A stretch of 64,000 nucleotides of DNA from Stereocaulon alpinum. Its lineage: Eukaryota; Ascomycota; Lecanoromycetes; Lecanorales; Stereocaulaceae. The translations under genes were made by a program, and so were the position numbers. The notes under the pieces were generated by a model. It saw only the letters and a list, made by a program, of their open reading frames with translations. It ran no database searches and was not told the origin of the DNA. The stretch spans positions 62,001 to 126,000 of the forward strand of contig JAEUBA010000074.1 of the NCBI GenBank assembly GCA_018257865.1, written 5' to 3'. Shown here one piece after another: positions 22,804 to 32,931 of the stretch (the stretch's first letter is position 1; every line of letters begins with the position of its first letter).

Positions 22804-24250
22804 TCAACTTTACATCCAGCTTTCTTGGCTATTGACGTGTTTAAGTAGAAAGCTGACGTCGAACCAAGGCTCGCAAGATACTGAGTGCTCCTTACAATTT
22901 GTTTGAGATGTTTCTTTGTACACGATGTACTCTCCTCCTGATCCTTTCATATCCGTCAATGTTCATGTTCAACGATAGTTCTATTTCTTTCATGTCTTCA
23001 CATTTCCATTTCGATTCGTAGTCGTCGTCAACTCCGTTGATCTTTACTACTCTGCTACAACTCAAGTCAGGGCAACTTCGATGGGGGATCGGACGAGCAT
23101 TGTATCGCGTTCATTGTCTCTTCAACATTAAGCCTCATTCTGTAAATGCGTCTACAGCTCATGGCCTAATCCTGAAGCTGAGTTTGCAGTACTTTTCAAT
23201 CCAAGTTAGTAAAAACCTCTAGCCTGATATTCTCTTAGATCATAACAATATCTCTAAGAACGTTGTCCTGCGTTATTAGTGAAAAGGATTCGGGAACTTA
23301 TCAACGAAAGTCACAATCGTGGATGACGGTTGAGCGGCGACAGATCTTCCTATGCCCTATTCGTAGTGATTGCCTTTGCGAAACAGCAATGGAAAAATCA
23401 CTCAATGATCAGCTGTTCTCTAGAAACACCTGTGGCGCCTTCTACCGTGTATCAAATGATCGCTAGAGCTTGCGAAGTGAAAGGCGTGGGAAGCAGTGGC
23501 CTTGGCAATGCGTAAGGCTGCAATGGTGGCTGTGTCGACGCCTTGTTTTGCGAAGTCTTACCGAAATCAGTACACATGCTACCTTTAACCTCGACACCGT
23601 CTCCGTCTTCTGACAAAGCGCAGGCGATTGAGTTCGCAATTAGCTTTTAGGGTTATTTCTAAGATCGTTCCTGCAGCTGGCGAGCCGGCAATGCAATGTG
23701 ACGCAAACCCAATGTTACCAACAAACAGCTCTCGGAGCAACCTAACAACAATTGAGAATACTAAAACATGTCTTCACAATGTCAAGTAATCTGGGGTTTG
23801 AAAATGGCCGTGGGGTAATCCGTTGCCTTCCAAGGCTTCACTTTCGAAGCGTCAGCACAGCCGCTTTGCCTGTTAGTTTTGTTCGGTCAGTGAGGCTCCC
23901 TAAAGCAGCTTCATACATTCTTGACTCACAACTACTGGCCACTCTCGTTATAATCCAGGTAAGCCCTTAGACCAGTTGACCGACTGATAGGCTAATTCGA
24001 AAGAAACCTTGGACTCATAGACGCGGTGGCTATTTTTGCAATGCTTTCGTCACAGACCAAGTGTACTCGCTTCACACCTTACTTAGTTTTGGAATAAGTA
24101 CGACGGCGATGCCGACGTCCAGGCTCCTGGCCGGTTGCCCTTCTCGAGGGTCATAGAATGACAGCGTAGGGCCTCGAGAGGCACTGCTTCATCACCGGGT
24201 TCCATGGACTGAACGGTCAAGCTCTGTCAAACGGGGCCCACAATTGTGGA
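22804..24250. other. Gene-poor interval, array unit 6 to 7
   Basis: I see no convincing gene. Near 24150-24182 the sequence CTTCTCGAGG...CCTCGAGAGG forms an inverted repeat upstream of the member 7 promoter. Confidence 0.45.
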
Positions 24251-24277
24251 GGACTGCCTCAGACATCTTTCTATAAG
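24251..24277 (+). promoter_or_regulatory. Array promoter module, member 7
   Basis: GGACTGCCTCAG at 24251 precedes TATAAG (24272-24277), 185 bp before the ATG at 24457. It is closest to the module of member 3. Confidence 0.5.
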
Positions 24278-24456
24278 AAGCCATGTACGCTCTCACGAGT
24301 ATAAGCCCGGCACAGGATTATCATAACCCATCCGATAGTGATAAACAAATTATACATTGTCATTTTCACAGCAACTTTAAATCTCTACACGAGCTTCGGA
24401 GTCCACAGCAATTTATTCCATTCTCTATCTTACCAACTTTCGACAACAAATTCACC

Positions 24457-24630
24457 ATGACATACAACTACAGTCCGTTCCCTCAGTGGTGGTGCGGATG
24501 GTGCCCCAAAAACCAAAGCGGCCCGATGACAATTGGCTCGGATAGTCATTGCTATACCTGTGGTCGTAAAAGGGATGCATATTCCAATCCACCACCACCT
24601 CCAAAATCATCACGCAGTAGTCGTCGTTAG
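24457..24630 (+). CDS. Small zinc-ribbon-like protein, array member 7 (type B)
   Basis: 57 residues: a short Tyr/Pro-rich start, then QWWCGWCPKNQSGPMTIGSD and SHCYTCGRKRDAYSNPPPPP, ending in Ser and Arg residues. The motif is W-W-CxxC-x15-CxxC followed by GRKRD. It is most similar to member 8 (shared GPMTIG, RKRDxYS/RRRDVYS and poly-Pro), so the two are probably the most recent type B duplicates or under the strongest constraint. The basic end could bind nucleic acid or direct nuclear entry, but this is speculation. No signal peptide is seen. Confidence 0.75.
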   Translation: MTYNYSPFPQWWCGWCPKNQSGPMTIGSDSHCYTCGRKRDAYSNPPPPPKSSRSSRR

Positions 24631-26282
24631 TAGCTTCAAGCACGACTTCGCTTGAAGTGATCTCGACATTTGTACGTCCTATAGTAACATCCTATTCTCC
24701 CATTTGATGACTGTTGACGACTTCACAAGCACGGAATCCCCTGCGCCGATCAAACGTGACAGAGAACGAGCATGAATTCAACACAGAAACCCTTGTCGGC
24801 CATGCGCACGACAACCAACACAGAATGTTCCCAACACCACTACTTCGTGTATTCCCAGTCTTTTGGTTACTGTCATACATTGCAGTAAATCACGAGGAAA
24901 TGATGGCATCTCTTTGGCGTCTCTAACGGCATTTATGTACTTGCACCTCCACTGCTGTTTGTATTGATACTTAGCAATGTATTGAGTCTGGGACTCTTCC
25001 GAGCAGGCATCATTACCATATTCATTATTGTCTTGTGACTGGTCCTTTGTCTTGTACGAGTAGATGGAATTCCGAAGCTTGCGCCGAAATGTATTTCTCC
25101 CTGGTGTAATGCCAACTCTACCTTGTGAACTCTCCTTACTCCTGTCGGATCTGGCGCTGTTGCACCTTGTTACACTCTTCTACTATGTTTGCCACGTTGC
25201 CTGTGCCTTCGATATTCCTTTAACCATCTTCAATGATGATTATCAACACGCGACGAAGTGGACGTATTCGCGATTAGCAAGACCGAGGCTGCCACGGTGG
25301 CGCAGTGCCCCAGGCAATCACGAAAACCCATGATCACCTCTCTCCCGACCGGCAGTACCCACCCACTCCCGGAAGATCATGCAAACCTCATATGCGAGAT
25401 TGGGTTCCAATTGCTGCAAGCTATCCGGCGGAAGGCTATCCCCGTGGGCAGGTTTCTACCAATGGTCCGCCGCTGATTCAATCCGTTTGCGCCCTACTTA
25501 CTGTACCGAGTCAGAACATCCCTTCCACAATGTCAGTCTACGGAATCAAGGTCCGAAAGCGCTCTCTAGTGAGAAAGGTTGAGACTGCCGTAGATGGCCT
25601 GTTTTAACTTCTTCCGTTAACGCCAAATACGCTTTCAAATAACCTATATTATTCTGGTCGTAGGAACGTGAACTACCTATACCTTCAATCTCTTACTTGG
25701 TTTTAGGAAGCGGCATTCTAATCAGGTGATTATAGTTTGCGGCAAAAGACACTGCGCGGACCTGGTGATATTAAGGCATTGAATCTTGTACTCCCCCATC
25801 ACAATCAACCACCCCGGAAGCTTCACTTTCCAGACACTATGTGTTCAAAACAACATCAAAGTCCCCGGTTGCTCTCCGCGTTGTATCTGCCTCGTTCACG
25901 GGTTATCGGGTGACTGGTCTTTCCTAGGAGAAATGCCTCTTGCATAGACTCCTGCCTGCTGTTCGATTCCGGTGACTTCCCTGGACCCGGTGTTGATGGC
26001 TTTCCTTATCACCGTCACGAAAACGGCAATCCGCCCAAATTTATATACTTCCTTCTCAGAGACGCATAAGAAGAGAATGACATGCACATTACATGAATCA
26101 AATTATGTTTGCCTAGAAGCTCCTCAGTACATAATGTTGAGAATACAGACTGACCATCAGCAAACCGTCCATCGGCGCAATCAGCAATCTTTCTATCTTT
26201 CACAAATTCCAGCAACTCCTTCTATTTCCGCATTCGAAAGACTCCTCTTTAGAGTCTAGCTTTGTAAAAGATCGCATCGCCA
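24631..26282. other. Gene-poor interval, array unit 7 to 8
   Basis: No convincing gene is seen. TATATA at 26042-26047 lies 241 bp before member 8; the upstream promoter box is not clearly recognisable here. Confidence 0.45.
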
Positions 26283-26513
26283 ATGTCTAGCCACCATCAC
26301 CACTACCATCACGCCCAATATCGCTTTCCACCACATTGGTTCGAATACGCACCCAGACCCCAATGGTTCTGTGGTCACTGTTCTAAGCCTGATAATGGCC
26401 CAATGACTATCGGTCTCCATAAACACTGCTTTAACTGCCAGCGAAGACGAGATGTCTATTCGAGACCTCCGCCTCCTCCTCCCAGACACAATAGTCGCAT
26501 AAATCATTACTAG
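26283..26513 (+). CDS. Small zinc-ribbon-like protein, array member 8 (type B)
   Basis: 76 residues. A His/Tyr-rich start (MSSHHHHYHHAQYRFPPHW) is followed by QWFCGHCSKPDNGPMTIGLH, then KHCFNCQRRRDVYSRPPPPP and a short basic tail. The motif WFCxxC-x15-CxxC plus RRRD matches member 7. The His-rich start could itself bind metal (inference). It is the last array member before the housekeeping gene SQT1. No signal peptide or membrane segment is seen. Function unknown. Confidence 0.75.
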   Translation: MSSHHHHYHHAQYRFPPHWFEYAPRPQWFCGHCSKPDNGPMTIGLHKHCFNCQRRRDVYSRPPPPPPRHNSRINHY

Positions 26514-27354
26514 CGCAACTTTGGGCGTTGTTGGGCTTGGCTTTGATGTTCAGACGCTTTCGCTGGATCGCTGTACAGGGTGTATCGTGAATGCAGGATA
26601 CTGGGCAACGGCGAATAGTGCATTCGCGACTGAGAACCTAGCTATCTTGAATCAACGAACAATACACGGCAAACAATGGGACCATAGAAGACCAATTCAG
26701 TACGCACATTTTCTTTACCTCGTGGTGTTCGTATTAAGCATCATGCTCTTTCCATGTCTTCCGAAGAGCCATACGTATAATCTCACGGCTGATTCATTCG
26801 TGCAGAACGACAACGTCAAAAAATCGCTGACCTATCCATTACAGCATTCGATACCTGCACTTCAATCAAGAGATTCACCTTCTGCATCATTAGTCATCCT
26901 TCATCCTAATGTTCGCTTCCAGTAAATCATTGCCAAGCTATCTTCATCTCCTCCACCTTCATCTCATAACCCCAAAACTTCCTCACCACGCCACTCCAAA
27001 ACCTCCCAATCAAAGACTCACCCACAACCACCAACATGACGCAACACCAAACCTCATGACCGCTCCAACCGCTCCCATTGCCCCCCCCCGCCGCGCGGTC
27101 TCTCGCCCCCGAAAACAAGGCAACTAGGCTCCAACAGTCCCCCCTCCCATTTGCCTTCTGCCTTCTGCATGCGACCCAAACTCTCCCGACAAGACAAAGG
27201 ACGAACTCTACACCGCACGGTTTTTTCGCTTTCACCTATCATCTCTCACCTGTCAAAATACTCACGCCCGCCCGATACGGTCAAGTCCACCTCTCCGTAA
27301 ACCCATACCCTTCTCTCTCTCTCGCGGACTTTTCTCGTCTGATTCATACCGCAT
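26514..27354. other. Intergenic, C-rich on the + strand
   Basis: A 134-codon open frame at 26521-26925 has no recognisable content and is not called. From about 26930 the + strand becomes strongly C-rich and G-poor, including a run of C near 27080. This lies beyond the 3' end of SQT1. Confidence 0.45.
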
Positions 27355-27540
27355 CCTCATTTTCGTCCCCAATCCCCTTCACCTAAACTCAAAGCCACCC
27401 TCAAACTTAATTCAACGAACATACTGCGCCCGTCCTCATTCTCGTTCCCTCCCCCCATCACCCAACCAACCCTCAAACCAAACACAAACCAAACACGTAC
27501 ACCTGCGCCCGCCCTCAACCTCGTTCTCGGTCAAGCCCAA
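27355..27540. repeat. 79-bp minisatellite, about 2.3 copies
   Basis: Copies beginning CCTCATTTTCG (27355), CCTCATTCTCG (27434) and CCTCAACCTCG (27513) are each 79 bp apart and share CACCC...CCCTCAAAC in their second halves. The region is C-rich on the + strand and lies 3' of SQT1. Confidence 0.55.
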
Positions 27541-27876
27541 CCTAAGCCAAGCCAATCTAACCGGTCAGTCTTGGGCGCAAGGTAAGGTGGATGCGCATTT
27601 GTAAGCGGTGAAAGGAAAGGGCGTTGTTGCGAACGGTGAAGGGAAGGGATGCGGAGGGGTGACGTTAGGTTAGGGTGGTTAGCGAGAATGGGGCAGGGCG
27701 GAAGTCGCCTGTTGTTGCCTTGTGGGGCTCTGCGCGGTGAAGGGAAGGAGTTGGCGAGGCGCTTTTCGCACAAGTTTGTGTGGAATGGTGAATTTGGTTT
27801 TCTAGACGGTGTAGATGGTTGTGGGCAAGATGACGCCTTCGCTATGCTGGAATCTATTTTACGTGCAGTGGGGTTT

Positions 27877-29361
27877 TTACGATGAAGCATCGAAAACCAA
27901 ACTGACGCCATCGTCGCCAGCCGTGACGATTCTATTGCCATTACCACCCTGTACGAACCCCAACACGCCTCCACCTTCACCGTCGCCTCTGTGTCCTCTC
28001 CATTCTTTGACGAGACCTTGTCCACTAGCTGCTGTACCACCTCTTGTATCCCATCTTCTGACGGCTCCATCAAGGCCACAGCTCGTTAGTAGATAGCCTG
28101 TAGGACCGGCGAGGAATTCTACTTTCACGACTGCGAATTCTTCATGCGCTTCCCTTATATGCCTGCGTACGGCGAATCTGTGCGCCGTATCGAAGAGTAC
28201 TATGCTGGAATCTACACTGCCAGCCGCCAGTAGCGTAAGCGGCGGTGCGCTGAAAGCGAGCGTCTCGACGCTATCGCCTTGTGCTTGTAGAGAAGCGAGA
28301 ATCTGTCCTGCTTGCCCTGAACTCGCCGTATCTGGACCTCCGGCTTTCTTGCCTCCGCCACTTTTGTTCTTTGCTCCTCCTCCTTTTAAGCCCTGCGTAG
28401 CGGAGCCAGATGTAGCTGCTCCTAGCCTCGGTAGTCCTACAACGCGAATCATACCGCCTGCTCCGCCTACTACGGCGAATGCACCGCCTGGAGCGACGGC
28501 GACGCTGTAGAGGCCTCCTTCGACGGCGAAGCGTTGGTCTTCGGTTGTTAAGCCTACGACGGCTTGGCTGCCTGCACTGCCGATTACGCCTGCTGCGGAA
28601 GCTTCGCCGAATGGGTCCCAGACGTAGAGGCTGCCGTCTTCGCTTACTGTAGCTAGTAATTTGCCATCAGGCGTCCAGGCGCCTGCTGTACATGGTTGTG
28701 TGTGGAGGAAGTATGTTTGTTGTAATTGTAGTGGGGTCGCTTTATCTGCTGCGTCTATTGTGTAGACCCAGACGCTGCCGTCCGAGGCTCCGAGAGCGAA
28801 GGTGTTGGGGTAGGAGGGGTGCGGACATGGGGCGAGGAAGTTTATTTCTGGGACTTCTTGGGCTTCGGAGAGGAGGGTGTAGGTGTTGTTTGCGGTGGTG
28901 TGAACGCGCAACTGGCCATCGAGACCGCCAGTGAGGAGATAGTCGCCGTTTGGCAGTGTGAAAGTTAGAGCATTTATAGAGTCTTTATGCCCTGTGAGCT
29001 TCGCTATTGGCTGTAAAGAAGCACGACCGGGCTCAGGATTTGATTCGTAGGATTGAGGGAGGACAGGTGAGGGTGTGGAGGTAGAGAAGACGTAGGTCGT
29101 GTCATCGCCGCCGCCAGTAGCAATTATTGAGGGATCAAGTGGGTGCTCGGCTATGGCGAATATTGAGTCTGTGTGTAGGTCGAAATGGGCGACTGAGTCG
29201 TTTTGAAGCTGTATCTCTTCTTCATTGCCTTCGTCTTCGGGACCTGAGTCCATCGCTTCGTCTGAACCATCTGATATTTCTTCTGCTGCCTCGTCTGCGT
29301 CAAGGAGGGCGACATCATTATTTGGTTCGGTTTCTTCGCGGTGGGGTCTCGACGACGACAT
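27877..29361 (-). CDS. SQT1: WD40 ribosome-assembly protein Sqt1 (AAMP homologue)
   Basis: A single uninterrupted frame of 494 residues. An acidic N-terminus (LLDADEAAEEISDGSDEAMD) precedes WD40 repeats, for example DLHTDSIFAIAEHPLDPSII, LTGHKDSINALTF, GGLDGQLRVH, CTAGAWTPDGKLLATVSEDG and SCGLDGAVRRWD, with a Gly/Lys-rich insert near the middle. In yeast, Sqt1 is the dedicated chaperone of the large-subunit protein uL16 (Rpl10) and is needed for 60S assembly; the vertebrate relative is AAMP. The acidic start followed by WD repeats fits this family. The ATG at 29361 is the first in frame and suits the family N-terminus. The gene closes the small-protein array on its right side. Confidence 0.85.
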   Translation of the reverse strand: MSSSRPHREETEPNNDVALLDADEAAEEISDGSDEAMDSGPEDEGNEEEIQLQNDSVAHFDLHTDSIFAIAEHPLDPSIIATGGGDDTTYVFSTSTPSPVLPQSYESNPEPGRASLQPIAKLTGHKDSINALTFTLPNGDYLLTGGLDGQLRVHTTANNTYTLLSEAQEVPEINFLAPCPHPSYPNTFALGASDGSVWVYTIDAADKATPLQLQQTYFLHTQPCTAGAWTPDGKLLATVSEDGSLYVWDPFGEASAAGVIGSAGSQAVVGLTTEDQRFAVEGGLYSVAVAPGGAFAVVGGAGGMIRVVGLPRLGAATSGSATQGLKGGGAKNKSGGGKKAGGPDTASSGQAGQILASLQAQGDSVETLAFSAPPLTLLAAGSVDSSIVLFDTAHRFAVRRHIREAHEEFAVVKVEFLAGPTGYLLTSCGLDGAVRRWDTRGGTAASGQGLVKEWRGHRGDGEGGGVLGFVQGGNGNRIVTAGDDGVSLVFDASS

Positions 29362-29711
29362 TGTGGATGTTGCGAAGGGAAGTTCCGGTAGGCGACTCTA
29401 TCTCTAGAAGGGAGTGAGGTTGTTAGCTGGGATTCTGACTTTCAGATAGGATCTTCATAGCTTGTACGGCGTTATGGACTTACATGTCAGAAGAATTGCT
29501 TAGCAATGCCTACGGCGTTTTCTAGAGACCGATGTCACAACCGCTTCGATACCCTACGACTAGTCCTTTTCGGGCTCCTGGGCTATCACTTCTACGAACA
29601 TGCACTCAGGCGAACTAGCTTTGGATCTGTTCGCAATCCGTAGTATTATCGTCCTTGCTATAACCTATGCCTTCTTCCCTCGGCCATGTTCCCCCTTTCG
29701 TTTTTGTGCCT
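29362..29711. other. Intergenic, promoter side of SQT1
   Basis: These 350 bp lie between the SQT1 start and the 3' end of the NTF2-like pseudogene. No element is distinct. Confidence 0.45.
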
Positions 29712-30253
29712 TCAGCCAGGCCTCCTCCTCCCAAATGCCTCAAAAGCCTTCTCATCAAGCTCCCTCGAGATATCTGCAATGCCTGTGACAGCCCATCCCC
29801 TATCCTTCGCCTTCCACATATTGAGCATGTCTGTGCCGATATGATTCAGCTTTCCGTCCCCGTAAAAGACATACAACGTCAATGCAATGCCTAGCTCTCC
29901 ATTAATATGTATTAATGGGTTGTAGCTCTGTTCGTCAGTGTCAAGCTTGGAATCGACCGGAATACGATTGACGACCGCTTTGAGGGAGAGGTGGATAGGA
30001 TCACCACAGTGGATGAGGGTCGCTGCGTCCGAGGTGAGGACAAGGGGAAGCATTGTATAGCGGTCTTCAGTCCTACATGAGGTTAGCATGACAATATGGG
30101 GTGGAAATGCAGGTAGCTTGCTTCATGCAGCCTAAGGATTTGTTAAACGGCATTGAGAATTTGGACTTCATCTGGCGCTGAGACGAACGTCTCTCCTCTT
30201 GCATCTCCTCTTTATTCGCTGCTCGAGAAGTTTGTGGCTGTACAGCTGGCCAT
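29712..30253 (-). pseudogene. NTF2/SnoaL-like protein gene, broken by two stop codons
   Basis: The 3' exon (about 30072-29712) is intact and encodes TEDRYTMLPLVLTSDAATLI, then a NTF2-like segment ending DISRELDEKAFEAFGRRRPG. Upstream, one frame from the ATG at 30253 reads MASCTATNFSSSE, stop (30214-30212), RGDARGETFVSAPDEVQILNAV, stop (30145-30143), then QILRLHEA. The RGETFVSAPDEVQILNAV and ILRLHEA segments look like the conserved start of the family, so the two TAA codons appear to be true disruptions. Both could derive from CAA by C-to-T change. The 5' side of the intervening intron has no clean donor in the right phase either. The NTF2-like assignment comes from overall character, not a definitive motif. 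A shortened protein starting within the 3' exon cannot be excluded. Confidence 0.55.
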
Positions 30254-30745
30254 ACTATCTAACATGCATGAGTTTGATCAGATGATTGAAACAACTCGCA
30301 GCCCCGTCCCATCAAGAAGTGTAGGAGGAAGGGAGCGACGAGAGCGAGAGAAGCACTTCAACAATACGTCCGGCCAATTGTCTTATACTTATCACAACTT
30401 TGGTTGCAGATTGAATCTTAAAATAGCTTTGGTGACACTTTCAGGAAAATTGAACGAGCACTAGCTCAGAGCTGGGTCTCATTCGTCAGTATTGCCGCGT
30501 GCAGACGTCAGTAAGCGGCATAGATAATGCACAAGCTAGAATTGAGTATAATAGTATGTCGAAGGCATGCCCGGTTATATATCCAAGCAGGTAATGCAGG
30601 ATAAGGTTACACGAAAGGATTGAACCTCAGGGGAGGGCTTGCAGAAGCAGTGACTGCAGTGCGCCAGAGCAAGGTGAAGCTTATAGGTCAATTCAGAAAC
30701 ACGTTTATACCCCACCAAGAACACTGTATATGCAGCTGTAAGCAC
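30254..30745. other. Intergenic
   Basis: No gene is recognised. This lies between the pseudogene start and the 3' end of the acyl-CoA synthetase. Confidence 0.45.
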
Positions 30746-32931
30746 CTATAGCTTGGCCCCCTTCTGTCTCCTTTGCTCTCTCTCTTTGTCTCGCAGCATT
30801 CTCCTGAGAATCTTACCACTAGGAGACTTGGGTATCACGTCAATGAACTCAACACCTGCCGTAAGCCGGATTAGCCAGTCCACCTAGCAAGGAAAAATCT
30901 CGCAGAAATGAACGTACCGCCCTTCAGCCACTTATGCCGCGCCTTGTGCTGCTCCACATGCTTTTGGATATCTCGAATGATCATGCGATCGTTGTCTTCT
31001 AGGCCAACAGAAGCGGACTTGACCACGTAGGCTTTGGGCACTTCTCCAGCAGCGTCATCTGGAACCGGAATGACCGTACAATCGGCCACATGAGGATGGG
31101 TGAGAATGTGCGCTTCGAGTTCGGCAGGCGCGACTTGCATACCCTGGAGGACTAGGTCAGCGTACTTTTCTGCAATACCGAGGTTCGTTAGTTACTACCT
31201 TAACCTTGATCAGCTCCTTGATGCGGTCGACAATAAAGATGTGCTCATTTCCTTTGGGGCTTTTCCTGACAATAGCTTCATCTCCGGTCCGCATCCACCC
31301 ATCTTGAAAGGTTTCCTTGTTTGCCTTTTCATTATTTAGATAGCCTAGAACAACGCTCGGAGCCTTGACTACCAGCTCGCCGGGTTGATCATATCCTGTA
31401 ATCTCGTTGCCTTCAATAGATACGATCTTGGCCTGGACCGCTGGAAGGAGAGAGCCAGAAGATCCAAAGAAAATGTCATGGACGGGCGTCGAACAGATCA
31501 CAGTACTGGTCTCGGTAAGACCTATAGCTAGTAAGCGGATTGAGGTTATGCAAACGATGGCGGATGCCTTACCATAGCCTTGTCGTATCTTCCAGCTAGG
31601 ATACTGTCTTTGCAATTCATCAGCCGTCTCTTCTCCCAGCGGAGCTGCGCCTGTGAAAATCTGTCGGACCGATTTGAGATCAAATTTGTCCAGGACTGGC
31701 TTATTCTTTGCCATAGCGATGATGATCGGTGGCACCTAGAGAGACTGGTGTCAGTCGCCTGTTGTATGTTGCATGACAGCATCCCCCATGGCCACAGCCC
31801 ACCCAATTCGTGGCCAAGTCCTTGTTGCTGGAGGGCTCCTAGGAGTATTGAACAAGAGATTGAATCATCGGCTTACCAAGAATAGAACATTGATGTGGAA
31901 TCTTTGGATGGCGTTGAGATACTGTCCAATCTCAAACTTGGGTAAATTGATCACTTGATCACCTCTGTATGTAGTCGCATGACATATGACAACCAAGGCG
32001 TAGATATGGCTTTGTGGTAGGAGGCCCAGTGCGATCTCTGTAAAGCTATACTTGCTGCCCGGCTCTTGGACAGAATCTCTATACGGCTTCTCAAATGTCG
32101 ATATTTGCAAGACGTTTGATATGACATTTCGGTGGGAGATCATGACGCCTTTCTGTTGTTTTGAGGCACGTGTTAGTACACATAACACCGCAAGGGCTGG
32201 ATCTGCGTACAGGCAAACCTGAGGTGCCGCTTGAGTAGCATAGGAAGGCTGTTTGCCTTGCGCCTTGCCCTTTCTCCCACTTGAGCTTGTCCAACGCCGG
32301 AAGTTTGGCACCATCCTCAATCAATTGATCGACGGTCTTGATGTCAGATGGCGCGCTCACGCCGCCGGTAGCTTCTTTGGGCAGGGCGAGCAGGTAGACA
32401 CGGTTTCTTGGGATGCCGGATTCCGCTGCAGCTTCAAGCGCCAGAGATAGTAGTGGTACGCACGTGAACAACGCTTTAGAGCCCGATGTTCTCAGCTGAT
32501 GCACGATCTCAGCTCGGCCGTAGGCTGCGTTTGCTGGCGATGAGATTCCAGACAGGCTGTGGACAGCCCATGACAGGGTGAGGGTGTCAATCTACGCTCG
32601 CACGCATCAGCCATCTCCTCGCAGCTCTGCGAGATATAAGAGTAGTACGCACCGTATTGAGACTGAAGACTCCAATGACCTTATCCCACTCCGTACCCTT
32701 GTTTGGATGCCAGCCAAGCTCTTTAGACAGCCCTTTTGCAAGATTCTCGACGCGATCGCGCACTTCCAGCGCTGAGTACTCAGCACCACTTAATCCACAG
32801 GTGAATGGTGGCCGCGCATGATGTAGTGGATGACGACCGTACCCCTCATTCAGCATGAACTCGCTGATGGGTATCGAATCGGGTGGATCGAAAGCGAGCT
32901 TTGGAACCCATGACGGAGCTGTGAAGACCAT
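30746..32931 (-). CDS. Peroxisomal acyl-CoA synthetase / 4-coumarate-CoA ligase-like enzyme
   Basis: Seven exons (32931-32653, 32591-32211, 32152-31877, 31735-31573, 31521-31199, 31143-30918, 30855-30746) join in frame to 585 residues. It belongs to the ANL adenylate-forming family: P-loop FLCYSSGTSGLPKGVMISH, then GYGLTETSTVIC, GELVVKAPSVVLGYLNN, DGWMRTGDEA, hinge DRIKELIKVKGMQVAPAELE and the C-terminal lysine motif PKSPSGKILRR. These enzymes activate a carboxylic acid with ATP and transfer it to CoA. The protein ends AKL, a type 1 peroxisomal targeting signal, pointing to fatty or aromatic acid metabolism in peroxisomes. All introns are 49-141 bp with GT-AG ends. The substrate cannot be read from sequence. 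Confidence 0.88.

Noticed and set aside
9884..26513. Array proteins as secreted effectors
   Set aside because: Cys-rich and small like many effectors, but none has an N-terminal hydrophobic signal sequence, and the Cys spacing is of zinc type rather than disulfide type.
18185..26513. Type B motif as a standard RanBP2 zinc finger
   Set aside because: The W-x-C-x2-C...C-x2-C outline is similar, but the loop is 12-15 residues instead of 10 and the conserved Asn is not at the expected place; only a distant resemblance is claimed.
26521..26925. 134-codon open frame after array member 8
   Set aside because: No Cys-pair motif, no recognisable domain, and codon use looks random; probably chance.
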